A DNA stretch of 37,520 nt from Prolixibacteraceae bacterium (GTDB lineage Bacteria; Bacteroidota; Bacteroidia; Bacteroidales; Prolixibacteraceae): positions 1-37,520 of the forward strand of contig JANQII010000036.1 of assembly GCA_028282195.1 (NCBI GenBank), in the 5' to 3' direction. This document shows, one piece after another, positions 1 to 8,149 of this stretch. Position 1 is the stretch's first letter, and every line of letters starts with the position of its first letter. A program made the translations under genes and the position numbers. The notes under the pieces were generated by a model that made no database searches, was not told the origin of the DNA, and worked only from the letters and a program-made list of their open reading frames with translations.

Positions 1-191
1 AAGGAACATAAGAACCCGCAAAGACGCGAACAGGGATCAATACAGATTAACACCATAAACCATTGAAAAACAATTTATTGAATCCAAAACTCACGTTAAA
101 TTAAGCGCAAATTTGAATAGTTTGAAAGGAGTTGAAGCAGGTTGAAGCAAGGAAGCAGATAAAAATGAGGTGTGTTTTTATAATCAAAGAT

Positions 192-665
192 TTAGATAAG
201 CGTTTCAAATCTTGACTTGCAATTCTCAAGTATTTGTTTTAGTTGTTCAATCTCTTCAAACAGGAAGTTGATACCTTCAATTCTCTCTTCTAATGCAGAA
301 GGATACTCATGTGCAATATCATTACGGATTTTTCTAAGTTGTATCCATTTTTGAGTAGAATTTATAATTCCAATCTTTTCCAATCGATTTAAAATATCAA
401 TAAAAGCTTTGTCTTCAATTGGTTCTGCAAGTAATTTAAGCAAAGAAGGGAAAAGCCTGTTTCCCATTGTATCCTGAAGCTTTGAAAACCGATAAATATA
501 TTGATCCAAAAAGCTGATCATTTCATCACTAAGCGAATGATATGCTTCTCGTGATAATGGAATTAAACCCGAAACTTTTGATTTTGCAAATTCAATTCGT
601 TGCAAATGCAGGAAGCATGTATCAAGAGTCTGTTTTATGTGGTTTTTTAGTTCGTCGTTAGTCAT
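192..665 (-). CDS. hepT: HepT-like HEPN toxin (RNase / MntA target)
   Basis: A 157-residue, mostly helical protein. Near the C-terminus it has the HEPN signature RX4HXY (R114-N-D-I-A-H119-E-Y121), the catalytic motif of HepT-family ribonuclease toxins; in characterised systems the Tyr is AMPylated by the partner MntA. The gene follows the nucleotidyltransferase gene with a 4-bp ATGA overlap, so the two are translationally coupled, antitoxin first. Length and motif order fit HepT. The identification of a HEPN/MNT toxin-antitoxin module follows from the family and the pairing. The RNA target cannot be read from the sequence. Confidence 0.85.
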   Translation of the reverse strand: MTNDELKNHIKQTLDTCFLHLQRIEFAKSKVSGLIPLSREAYHSLSDEMISFLDQYIYRFSKLQDTMGNRLFPSLLKLLAEPIEDKAFIDILNRLEKIGIINSTQKWIQLRKIRNDIAHEYPSALEERIEGINFLFEEIEQLKQILENCKSRFETLI

Positions 666-967
666 AACATAATCCCTGTTTTAAATGCCGTTTTAACAAT
701 AGAAAGATGATCGTTTTTATTTGTTTTAATAAGAAGGTCAATTTTTTGTTCGCCCAGTCTCATTTCCAGTTTACTTAAAAAAGCTGCTTTTTTCAGCATA
801 ATATCCCGAGCTGTTTGTTCTTCATTTAGTTGAATGAGTAAATCAATATCCCCTCCTTTTTTGGTATCATCTGTTCTCGAACCAAAAAGATATACTTTGG
901 CGTTGGCGCCAAAATGATAATTAACAAGTCTCTTAATTTGCGATATTTCAAATTGTGTAAGACGCAT
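662..967 (-). CDS. mntA: MntA-like minimal nucleotidyltransferase antitoxin
   Basis: A 101-residue minimal Pol-beta-type nucleotidyltransferase. The active-site motif is GS (29-30) with D40-I-D42, nine residues apart, and a third acidic strand residue at D77 (KIDLLI). In the HepT/MntA system this enzyme AMPylates and so neutralises the HEPN toxin. I chose the ATG at 967; a TTG two codons upstream would add only two residues. It overlaps hepT by 4 bp. The spacing is GSX9DXD rather than the GSX10DXD quoted for some MntA proteins, and all three acidic residues are present, so the enzyme is probably active. A possible -7 box (TACATTTG, minus strand, 971-978) lies so close to the start that the mRNA would be nearly leaderless. 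Confidence 0.85.
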   Translation of the reverse strand: MRLTQFEISQIKRLVNYHFGANAKVYLFGSRTDDTKKGGDIDLLIQLNEEQTARDIMLKKAAFLSKLEMRLGEQKIDLLIKTNKNDHLSIVKTAFKTGIML

Positions 968-1644
968 ATGCAAATGTATAAATTTTTTAAATCACAAATA
1001 TGGAGAGCATTCAAGTAGATTGAGTAGTTAAAATCTACTCTTCCGGGTAATACATCCGATAAGTGTTTTCAATATCTCACCAAAGCAGCTATGTGCTTAA
1101 ATAGCAAATTAAGTATCATTCAAAATATACTTTCTTCTCCCGGACAAGAGGTAAGTGTTGTGCAAGCAAGTTTTCAAATAATGTAAATCGAGATTAAACT
1201 GTCTCAATGTCTGTTTTAAGTAATTCAAAGATTATTTCAACTGCTTCAATGTCAGTTTTAATTGATCGGGATAATATTATATCCTATTCATAATATACTT
1301 ATAGCTATTCATATTGTGTTTGCATTACTTCAATATACTTTCATATAGCTTCAAATTATATTTTATATTGCTTTAAGCATCTTAATCAATATTAAACTTA
1401 GACGCTTCAACTATCAATTAATAAATTTCAACAAAACGATTAGTTAAGTAATTCAAATGCAAGCAGTAACATAGCAAACAAATTTGCTATGCTAAATAAG
1501 ATTTTATATTTTAGTGTCTATATTTAATCAAATTGAATTAATGCCCCTAGCTTATACAATACTCTTGTTCCTCATGCCATAAACAGCAAGTAGATACTAT
1601 TTCTAAAAGTTGTTTTTTGAACTTGATAGTTATTGAGCCGGGCG
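968..1644. other. AT-rich non-coding stretch
   Basis: About 680 bp without a credible gene on either strand. It is AT-rich, with many short TTCAA/TTCAT-type words and frequent stops in all frames. It holds a hairpin at 1014-1039 (AGTAGATT/AATCTACT) and a perfect 9-bp hairpin at 1470-1491. No Bacteroidota -33/-7 promoter pair was found for the downstream gene. It may be decayed sequence left by past insertions. Confidence 0.6.
1470..1491. repeat. Perfect 9-bp hairpin
   Basis: CATAGCAAA, a 4-nt CAAA loop, then TTTGCTATG. On the plus strand it is followed by an AT-rich stretch with T runs, so it could terminate a short transcript or attenuate the gene that starts near 1645. No gene upstream on the plus strand needs a terminator, so the role is unknown. 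Confidence 0.5.
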
Positions 1645-2409
1645 ATGTATCATTTAAAATTAAACACTATGAATTTAAATCAGATTAACAAAATCAGGAT
1701 GTATCAATCATCCAATTTGGTGCTGGACAACTTCTCCGGCTTATTTGAAACCTCAGAAGTATTGAAAACAAAACATCAGGTCTTAAAAGATAAGCTATCA
1801 GCTATCGGGCAATATCGACAGGTTCAGGAGCAGGCAACTTCAGGGTTAACAATTGAAAAAGAACAAGAGCGGGAAGAACTTACCATTTTAATGTTACGTA
1901 TTTCTGCGGCCCTTGTAGCTCATGCAATCAGTATAGATGATGTCGATTTAAAAAAGAAAGCTCATTATACGCCTTCACACCTGAACCGTTCTTCCGATCC
2001 GGTTTTACATGATATTGGAATGGTGCTTTACCAATTGGCACTACCATTGAACGGGCAAATGGACATGTATTTTGTAGGACAGGCCGAATTGGATGCTTTA
2101 AACCAGAAATTAGGTCAGTTTAAAGCAAAGATTCCACTAAATAGAATTGCAACCAGCACAAGGAAAAACTCTACCCAAAATATTGGTTCACTAATTAAGG
2201 AGACCGATAAGTTATTACGTGAAGAAATCGATGCCCTTATGCTTCCTATTTCAATTCGTGGAACCGGATTTTTATCAGCAATACAAAAATGCCCGGATAA
2301 TTGTAGATTATTCAGGACGAAAGAAAGTAAATGGATAAACAGATTGTATAATACGACAAAAGGCCAGAAAGGGCCTTTATTATTTCTTAAAGAATTGTGG
2401 AAGTTTTGA
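1645..2409 (+). CDS. Conserved hypothetical protein, C-terminus apparently frameshifted
   Basis: I do not recognise a named domain. It is a soluble, helix-rich protein without a signal peptide. The ATG at 1645 opens the frame; the ATG at 1669 (MNLNQINKIRMYQ) is an equally good start. The reading as written gives about 254 residues, but the last 50 or so look wrong. If the single A at 2248 is removed, the frame continues as LMLPFQFVEPDFYQQYKNAR, then IIVDYSGRKKVNG, and stops at 2338, just before a rho-independent terminator (2359-2378). As written, the frame runs straight through that terminator. The natural product is therefore probably about 222-230 residues, and this copy carries a 1-base insertion, either a real mutation or an assembly error. 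Function unknown. Confidence 0.6.
   Translation: MYHLKLNTMNLNQINKIRMYQSSNLVLDNFSGLFETSEVLKTKHQVLKDKLSAIGQYRQVQEQATSGLTIEKEQEREELTILMLRISAALVAHAISIDDVDLKKKAHYTPSHLNRSSDPVLHDIGMVLYQLALPLNGQMDMYFVGQAELDALNQKLGQFKAKIPLNRIATSTRKNSTQNIGSLIKETDKLLREEIDALMLPISIRGTGFLSAIQKCPDNCRLFRTKESKWINRLYNTTKGQKGPLLFLKELWKF
2359..2388 (+). terminator. Rho-independent terminator for the hypothetical gene
   Basis: AAAGGCC (2359-2365), a 6-nt loop, then GGCCTTT (2372-2378), followed by ATTATTTCTT. It lies 20 bp past the corrected stop (2338) of the hypothetical gene but inside the uncorrected reading frame. Confidence 0.7.
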
Positions 2410-2486
2410 AATGTTTTTTGAGATCAACACCAGTGGTGCAAAACCAATTTTATTCTTTGTTATGGCCTTAAAGTCTTCAACGGATT

Positions 2487-3650
2487 TTAGCTCAAAATAT
2501 AGCTTAATAGCTGGTTACTAATTTTCTTTTCAGAAAAATTATTTACTATGTATTTTTTTGCTTTTTGCTCAATTTCATTGATTCTTCCCGAGTTATTCAG
2601 CAATTCTAAAACTTTACTTATGTAAATTCTGTCTTCATTGCAGATAACTAACTCATCTCCTTGCAGGTTTTCAAGCCCTTCTGCTCCAATTTTTGTAGTT
2701 ATAACGCACTTCCCCATTTTCATAGCTTCAAGAATCTTATTTTGGATTCCAGCTCCGGAAATCATCGGGGCAACAAAAAGGGAACAAGACTGAATAATAT
2801 CATATGGATTACCTACAAATCCTGTGACCTTAACTCCCTCAATTTTTTCGAGTTCTTTTATTTTCGGAGTTGGATGTGCCCCGACTATAAGAAATTCAAG
2901 TTTGTTTACTTGTTCTTTTAGCTTCGGAAATATATTATGACAAAAATGAATGACAGCATTAACATTGGGTTCATAATTCATTTTTCCAAGAAAGCAGATT
3001 TTGTATTTGTTGGCTTGAATAGATGAATCATATTTTAACTCCTGCACAAAATTTCCAATCACTTTAATCTTGTGGGTGTTCTGAGGATCAATAAAAGCTC
3101 TGTCAACCTCAGAAATAACAATTGATTTATTAAAAGAAGACACAATCATTTCTTCATAAGTTTTCACCCTCTTTTTCTCAACTAAGTAAATAAGCTTCCA
3201 CAATCCTTTTGTTTTTTTGAATGCTTTGGCATAGTTCATTGCAATTGAATCAACCAAATCAACATATTTAGGTATCGATTTGTCTAAAACATATTCTGTT
3301 GTGCGTATATGATTACAATAAACAGCATCAAAGTCATCAATAACTGAGTCAATATATTTCTTCAGCTTTTTAAAAAAATAATAGTTAACCTGCAAGGGTT
3401 TATTATTTAAAAGAAAGCCTTTAAACGTATTTTGGATAAAAGAATATTTAGAAACAGTAAATGGTGTGATTTTAGAGCAGTATTTAGACAGTTCTTCTTT
3501 TGATTCCGGAGGTATCTCCTGAATATCAATATAAACCAATTCAATAGTAAATTTTTTTGAAAGTGTTTTTAGAGAATTGTAAATCCTTATTTTATCACCT
3601 CCAACCAATGGGTATGGAATACGTGAAGAAATGAATAATAACTTGCTCAT
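2487..3650 (-). CDS. GT4-family glycosyltransferase
   Basis: A 387-residue GT-B fold glycosyltransferase. The N-terminus (LLFISSRIPYPLVGGDKIR) is the glycine-rich acceptor-side loop typical of GT4 enzymes and resembles the TIGR03087 group of sugar transferases associated with exopolysaccharide/PEP-CTERM loci. The C-terminal donor-binding half has CFLGKMNYEPN and an E-x7-E-like region (APMISGAGIQNKILEAM). The start at 3650 is used because the sequence further upstream (18 residues) lies inside the preceding gene and does not match the family; this leaves a 1-bp gap to the upstream gene. It is the last gene of the polysaccharide operon and probably adds one sugar of the repeat unit at the inner membrane. 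Donor and linkage cannot be told. Confidence 0.85.
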   Translation of the reverse strand: MSKLLFISSRIPYPLVGGDKIRIYNSLKTLSKKFTIELVYIDIQEIPPESKEELSKYCSKITPFTVSKYSFIQNTFKGFLLNNKPLQVNYYFFKKLKKYIDSVIDDFDAVYCNHIRTTEYVLDKSIPKYVDLVDSIAMNYAKAFKKTKGLWKLIYLVEKKRVKTYEEMIVSSFNKSIVISEVDRAFIDPQNTHKIKVIGNFVQELKYDSSIQANKYKICFLGKMNYEPNVNAVIHFCHNIFPKLKEQVNKLEFLIVGAHPTPKIKELEKIEGVKVTGFVGNPYDIIQSCSLFVAPMISGAGIQNKILEAMKMGKCVITTKIGAEGLENLQGDELVICNEDRIYISKVLELLNNSGRINEIEQKAKKYIVNNFSEKKISNQLLSYILS

Positions 3651-3651
3651 T

Positions 3652-4947
3652 TTATATGACTTGTTCTCGGTTTTCTGGTTTAACGGTATACAACATTGGG
3701 ACAATCAGAAAGATAAAAATCGGATAAAAATATGCATCAAACTGAAGCCACAGGGCTAAAATCAGAACGGTGATTAGTTCAAATGGTATATGCCCTTTTA
3801 TGCGTTTAATGAAAGTAGAAATTCGGTAAAGCATATAGCCCCCAATTACAATCCCAAACTCTGCCAACAGTTTTGCATACATATTTTTAGGAGTAGTCCT
3901 GATCTCACCTTCCACAATTGGTTTTATTTGTGGATTATTTGCAACATAAGAAAATTTCTCTAACAATATTTCAGGATATATATAACCGAAGCTATCACCA
4001 CCAGTTCCAACAAAGTAGGTGTATTTAAGAGATACTATAGCTATAAACGGATTAACAATTCTCAGAAAAATTGAATCGTCATTAGAAGCTACCTGAAGAA
4101 AAACTTCATAGTTCTTAAAGATTTCCTGTATTGTAAGTAATCTGTTTTGGGTATACTCCGGTAGGTATTGAAATATACTTACCAAGATCAAAACGGTAAT
4201 TGCTCCGAAAAACACCATTTTAAAAAAGGCTTTCACCCTAAAAACAACAACATAAACTATTAAACTAATGACTACAACCATAAAGCCGTAAGTTGATGCT
4301 GAAGCCAGGAACAGAAAAGCATAGATAAGCAAAATGAAATACTTGCTCAATCTTTTAGGGAAAAAAGAATAAACAAGCACTATTGAAAGTAGCAAATAAA
4401 TTACTGAAAAGGTTTGTTCTCCAAAGGTTAGTTGAATTCTTCCAGTGGTTTTATACACCAAAAGGCTTGTTATAGAATCAATAATCCCTCTATCCAGAAA
4501 GTTGATAAAGATTAATTGCATAAGCCCCATAAAACATGGAAATATTGATGCGAATACCCAAAGTCTGGTTAAATCTTTCCAGAATTGGGAAATGGAATTT
4601 TCTTTTGTAAATACATTTAGGTAATCCCAAATAATAAATCCATAAATTGAAATAAACAAAACATTATACAGAAATTTCAGAAAACCCATTATCGTGTGGA
4701 AAAAGATGATGTTGGTAAACAGCGTATAAACGATTAATCCAATCACCGCAATTGTACCATGCAAACTAGTCCTCTTTATTTTGAAAGGCAGTTTGAAGTA
4801 AAGTAAAAAATACGCCAAAGCCGGATAAATACTTAACGGCCTGATTACCCCCCCGGGAGCAAAAGGGGAAGAATCAAACGGGAGAAGAAAAATAATCAAC
4901 ACCCATAAAATTCTACGATAATTTATATGTTCACTTTTTGGATGCAT
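3652..4947 (-). CDS. O-antigen ligase/Wzy-type polysaccharide polymerase, membrane protein
   Basis: A 431-residue, strongly hydrophobic protein with about ten or more membrane segments and one large periplasmic loop around residues 270-355, where a GTGGDSFGY segment lies. This is the architecture of the O-antigen ligase/Wzy superfamily. Between glycosyltransferases and together with a Wzx flippase and Wzz, a role as polymerase (Wzy) is the better guess; ligase activity cannot be excluded because the families share a fold and sequence is weakly conserved. Its start overlaps the preceding GT4 gene by 25 bp, and the next gene begins 1 bp after its stop, so it is tightly co-transcribed. Confidence 0.75.
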   Translation of the reverse strand: MHPKSEHINYRRILWVLIIFLLPFDSSPFAPGGVIRPLSIYPALAYFLLYFKLPFKIKRTSLHGTIAVIGLIVYTLFTNIIFFHTIMGFLKFLYNVLFISIYGFIIWDYLNVFTKENSISQFWKDLTRLWVFASIFPCFMGLMQLIFINFLDRGIIDSITSLLVYKTTGRIQLTFGEQTFSVIYLLLSIVLVYSFFPKRLSKYFILLIYAFLFLASASTYGFMVVVISLIVYVVVFRVKAFFKMVFFGAITVLILVSIFQYLPEYTQNRLLTIQEIFKNYEVFLQVASNDDSIFLRIVNPFIAIVSLKYTYFVGTGGDSFGYIYPEILLEKFSYVANNPQIKPIVEGEIRTTPKNMYAKLLAEFGIVIGGYMLYRISTFIKRIKGHIPFELITVLILALWLQFDAYFYPIFIFLIVPMLYTVKPENREQVI

Positions 4948-6134
4948 TCAAATAACTCTTCTTCTACTTTCTCTTTTGAATATAGTTGTGATATTTTTAG
5001 AGCCTCACTCGCCAAATCATGTCTTAACTCTTTATTTCTTAGCAGCGTTTCAATAGCTTTGTTTAATCCTAATTCCGGTTTTATAAGTGGTTCTTTTTTA
5101 AGAATCTTATTGGGTAACTGTTCAATAAAAAAATCTTTAGGATAGCCATTCTCAATTAAAATCTCTTTTGGCCCTGTTGGGCAATCGGAAGCAATTACCG
5201 GAACATTACACGCCATAGCTTCAACCAGTGCGTTCGGAAACCCTTCCCATAAAGAAGGAAAAACAAAAATCTTACTTCTGGAAATATATTGGTGAGGATT
5301 TTTTACATTTCCCAAGAACAAAACCTGATCAGAAACCCCTACAGATTCTGCAAGTTCTTTCAATTCAGTTGACATCTCCCCATCTCCTAAAAATACCAGT
5401 TTCCACTTTTTGTTTTTCTTCAAAATACCGGCCACTGAACGAATCAAAAACCACTGCCCTTTTTGCCTGCTTAATCTTCCACAGGTTATAATGATATTCG
5501 ACTTGAAAATATCCTGGTGTTTTTCTACTACATCTTTAGTTGCATTTTGCTGAATAAAGTCTAAATCAAAAAAATTAGGGATACTGGCAATTCTCTCTTT
5601 GGGAATTTGATAAGTAGCTTGTAAGTGACGGCTTAGTTCTTTAGATGGAGTGATTATTAGATCAGCTTTTTTATACAAGTGTTTTGACAATGCAATAACT
5701 AGTCTACCTTTTAATCCTGATTTTTCAAGATCCCTGCCAGGAAATGTTCGTTCTGAAATTATGGTTTTAATCCTCCTGCTTGACAACAATATTGAAGCTA
5801 AGTTGGACAGATAGCCCAAAGAGAATACCATTTTGGGTTTTGCTTTTCTTTGGATCAACCCAAAAGAAATAATTGCATAAGGAATTAATACCAGCCTAAA
5901 TACCTTTCTCCAAAATATCTCAGATTTTGTTTTCCCAAAATTTGCACCTAAAGGACAGTTTAATTGACGAATAGGAACATTATCAGGAAGTTGACAATTA
6001 ATTGGTAAATTATCCCAAACAACAACACAAACATCGTATTTCTTTACTAATGACCATACGTATTTAGAGGTGGCAGAAGCAATACCTCCTTTATAAAGGT
6101 CAGTAGAAAAAACGATGATTTTATCTTTACTCAT
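4923..6134 (-). CDS. GT4-family glycosyltransferase
   Basis: A 403-residue retaining GT-B glycosyltransferase. The N-terminal loop is STDLYKGGIASATSKYVWSL. The C-terminal donor domain shows IITCGRLSRQKGQWFLI, VFLGDGEM and the EX7E signature in FPSLWEGFPNALVEAMACNV, with the following DCPTGPKEIL, typical of GalNAc/glucosyl/mannosyl GT4 enzymes. Cytoplasmic, membrane-associated; it likely adds a sugar to the undecaprenyl-linked repeat unit. It lies 12 bp after the previous GT4 and its 3' end overlaps the Wzy-like gene by 25 bp. Confidence 0.9.
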   Translation of the reverse strand: MSKDKIIVFSTDLYKGGIASATSKYVWSLVKKYDVCVVVWDNLPINCQLPDNVPIRQLNCPLGANFGKTKSEIFWRKVFRLVLIPYAIISFGLIQRKAKPKMVFSLGYLSNLASILLSSRRIKTIISERTFPGRDLEKSGLKGRLVIALSKHLYKKADLIITPSKELSRHLQATYQIPKERIASIPNFFDLDFIQQNATKDVVEKHQDIFKSNIIITCGRLSRQKGQWFLIRSVAGILKKNKKWKLVFLGDGEMSTELKELAESVGVSDQVLFLGNVKNPHQYISRSKIFVFPSLWEGFPNALVEAMACNVPVIASDCPTGPKEILIENGYPKDFFIEQLPNKILKKEPLIKPELGLNKAIETLLRNKELRHDLASEALKISQLYSKEKVEEELFECIQKVNI

Positions 6135-6146
6135 AACATCTTCATT

Positions 6147-7256
6147 TTATAAAGTTTTAAATAAAGTGTTGTATTGGGCTATAATCTTTTCTTTATTCCA
6201 GGTGAAGCCAGCCTGCTCCTTTATTTTTGGTTTATCCCACTTTGTATTTCTTGCTTTCTCAAGTACGCAACCAAATATCTCAGAATCACCAACATCGCAT
6301 ATAAATCCATTTTTACCATCCTGAATGATTTCATTAATACCACCTTTATAAAGGTTTGCAATTACCGGAGTGCCACAGGCAAGTGACTCAAGAACTGCAT
6401 TAGGAAGGCCTTCCCACCTTGAACTAGAGATAAAAATGTCTGCGTTTTTTAAATAATAATATGGGTTATCTGTGAATTCTACCATACGAACCTCTTTGTG
6501 AAGGCCATTTTTGCTAATAAATTCCGAATATTCTTTTTTAAGCTCTCCATCACCTATCAATGTTAGATGATACTGTTTGCGATTCTCCAGCTTTAGAAAA
6601 GATTTCAATAGAATATCATAGCCTTTTTGGTAAGAGAACCTACCGATACTAATCAAATTAAATTTATCCTTATTGAATTTAAAGTCGATGAGCTTTTCTG
6701 CCTGTTCCTCTATATATTCTATATCAAGCGGGTTTTGTATTTTAACAATCTTGTCAGCTGATACTCTGTAGTTCTTAGTGAGGTCATCAGATATGTCATT
6801 GCTTTGTGCAATAATTTTATCTGCCCGGTTAAATGTCCACCAGGCCAACCATTTATATGAAAAATGTAAATTAGTTCTTTCTCTTAAAACACCGGTCTCC
6901 CTAATTATAAATTTCATTCTTTTAGGGAAGAAAAAAGATACTGCCGAACAAATCTGGTTTACCCCTACCATTGATGAAAAAAGAATATCAGGCGTTTCTT
7001 TCCTTAGGTGTTTAATCAACTTGACAAATCCTAATTTTTTTATAAATCCGTTTCCAATACTAAGATTTATGATTTTCAAATCATGTGCATCCTTCAAGTA
7101 CTCACCATCAGCTTTAAAAAGAAGAATGTAGCAATCAAAGAAAGACTTGTCCATATTCCTGGCTAAGGTTAAAATAACCTTTTCAGATCCACCTCCGGCT
7201 AATGACGGAAGCAGAAAGTATACTTTCTTTTTTCTATATGTTTTTTGTTGCTTCAA
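6147..7256 (-). CDS. GT4-family glycosyltransferase
   Basis: A 369-residue GT-B glycosyltransferase. It has an N-terminal LLPSLAGGGSEKVILTLA loop, then LISIGRFSYQKGYDILL, LTLIGDGELKKEY and the EX7E motif SSRWEGLPNAVLESLACGTP. It is similar in organisation to the gene at 4923-6134 but clearly diverged from it, so it probably has a different donor or acceptor. It follows the TupA-like gene by 10 bp in the same operon. Confidence 0.9.
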   Translation of the reverse strand: MKQQKTYRKKKVYFLLPSLAGGGSEKVILTLARNMDKSFFDCYILLFKADGEYLKDAHDLKIINLSIGNGFIKKLGFVKLIKHLRKETPDILFSSMVGVNQICSAVSFFFPKRMKFIIRETGVLRERTNLHFSYKWLAWWTFNRADKIIAQSNDISDDLTKNYRVSADKIVKIQNPLDIEYIEEQAEKLIDFKFNKDKFNLISIGRFSYQKGYDILLKSFLKLENRKQYHLTLIGDGELKKEYSEFISKNGLHKEVRMVEFTDNPYYYLKNADIFISSSRWEGLPNAVLESLACGTPVIANLYKGGINEIIQDGKNGFICDVGDSEIFGCVLEKARNTKWDKPKIKEQAGFTWNKEKIIAQYNTLFKTL

Positions 7257-7266
7257 AATCAGAATG

Positions 7267-8136
7267 TTAATTTCCTTTTGGTAGATTTATCAATTCCCCA
7301 AATTCCAGGTCAATTGTTTTGGGGGAAAATTTCTCAAATCCATTCCCCGGGTAAAATGTCAATTCCCCAAAGTAGATTTTCCCATTTAAGTTGTATAAAT
7401 CAACACGAACAAATGGAAATCCTTCTGACAACTTCCCGGCTACCTCAAGCATCTTTTCTAAATTATCCGGTTGTTCTACCTGCTTATCAGTAGTCGGATA
7501 TTCAAGTCCAAACTCCTGTTTCTCCCATTTAGTATTGTAGAAGATTCTTCGATGATTTTCAAAACGGTCAATATCAATCTGAACGTACTTTGGGTTACCA
7601 CCAAAACAAAAAAACTTAAAGTCGGCAGGAGATTTTTTGTTCTCGTCCAGGATCAATCTTTCACAAACAATCCTTGGTTTAATGTCTTTGTATGCCCACT
7701 CTTTCCCAAAATAATAGTAGTTTGTTTTTTGCCATCTTTTTACTTTTTTCTTTAATTCATTAATATCTATTACACTTTTATCATGGCATATAATATTCCA
7801 TCCTGACCCATGTGTTGCTTTTAACGCAAATGACTCCGGGAGCGACTCGTCATTGATCTCTGCATAATCTTCAAAAACGGTCCAAATTGGAATCAAATAT
7901 TCCTGCCCAATCACTTTCTCCACGTACTTTCTCACTTCATATTTATCAGCAGCAATCGTCATTAAACGCTGGCGATAATTCAGTTTTAACCATTGAATTT
8001 TTTCATTAAAGGTTTTAGGCGATTTGATATTTACGGAATACCCAAGTCTTTTTTTAAACAACCTCTTTATTTCAAATCTCTGAGGAACAATGTAATTATA
8101 TATCCTTTTTACATTTTGCATGTATAAGCTCCACAT
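7267..8136 (-). CDS. TupA-like ATP-grasp protein
   Basis: A 289-residue protein of the TupA-like ATP-grasp family, named after the teichuronopeptide biosynthesis protein. Family features visible are SPKTFNEKIQWLKLN near the N-terminus, DKYEVRKYVEKVIG, the ATP-binding FALKATHGSGWNIIC segment (about 103-117) and the acidic metal-binding end VRVDLYNLNGKIYFGELTF. Such proteins occur in polysaccharide loci and are presumed to join an amino acid, acid or similar group to a sugar in an ATP-dependent step; the reaction here is not known. A second ATG five codons in (8121) is an equally possible start. It sits between the flippase (13-bp gap) and a GT4. Confidence 0.8.
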   Translation of the reverse strand: MWSLYMQNVKRIYNYIVPQRFEIKRLFKKRLGYSVNIKSPKTFNEKIQWLKLNYRQRLMTIAADKYEVRKYVEKVIGQEYLIPIWTVFEDYAEINDESLPESFALKATHGSGWNIICHDKSVIDINELKKKVKRWQKTNYYYFGKEWAYKDIKPRIVCERLILDENKKSPADFKFFCFGGNPKYVQIDIDRFENHRRIFYNTKWEKQEFGLEYPTTDKQVEQPDNLEKMLEVAGKLSEGFPFVRVDLYNLNGKIYFGELTFYPGNGFEKFSPKTIDLEFGELINLPKGN

Positions 8137-8149
8137 TATATTTTTAAGA

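Noticed and set aside
826-1014. 62-codon minus-strand frame overlapping mntA
   Set aside because: It is an alternative frame of the nucleotidyltransferase gene, whose motifs are intact in the chosen frame.
1141-1440. Many spaced TTCAA/TTCAT words that might suggest a repeat array
   Set aside because: Spacing and unit sequence are irregular and no unit of 20 bp or more recurs, so it is neither a CRISPR nor a tandem array.
2410-2486. Possible remnant coding sequence between the hypothetical gene and the GT4 gene
   Set aside because: Neither strand gives a recognisable protein piece over this short stretch.
3651-3704. Longer N-terminus for the last GT4 gene
   Set aside because: The extra 18 residues come from the preceding membrane protein gene's coding region; the family starts at MSKLLFISSRIPYPL.
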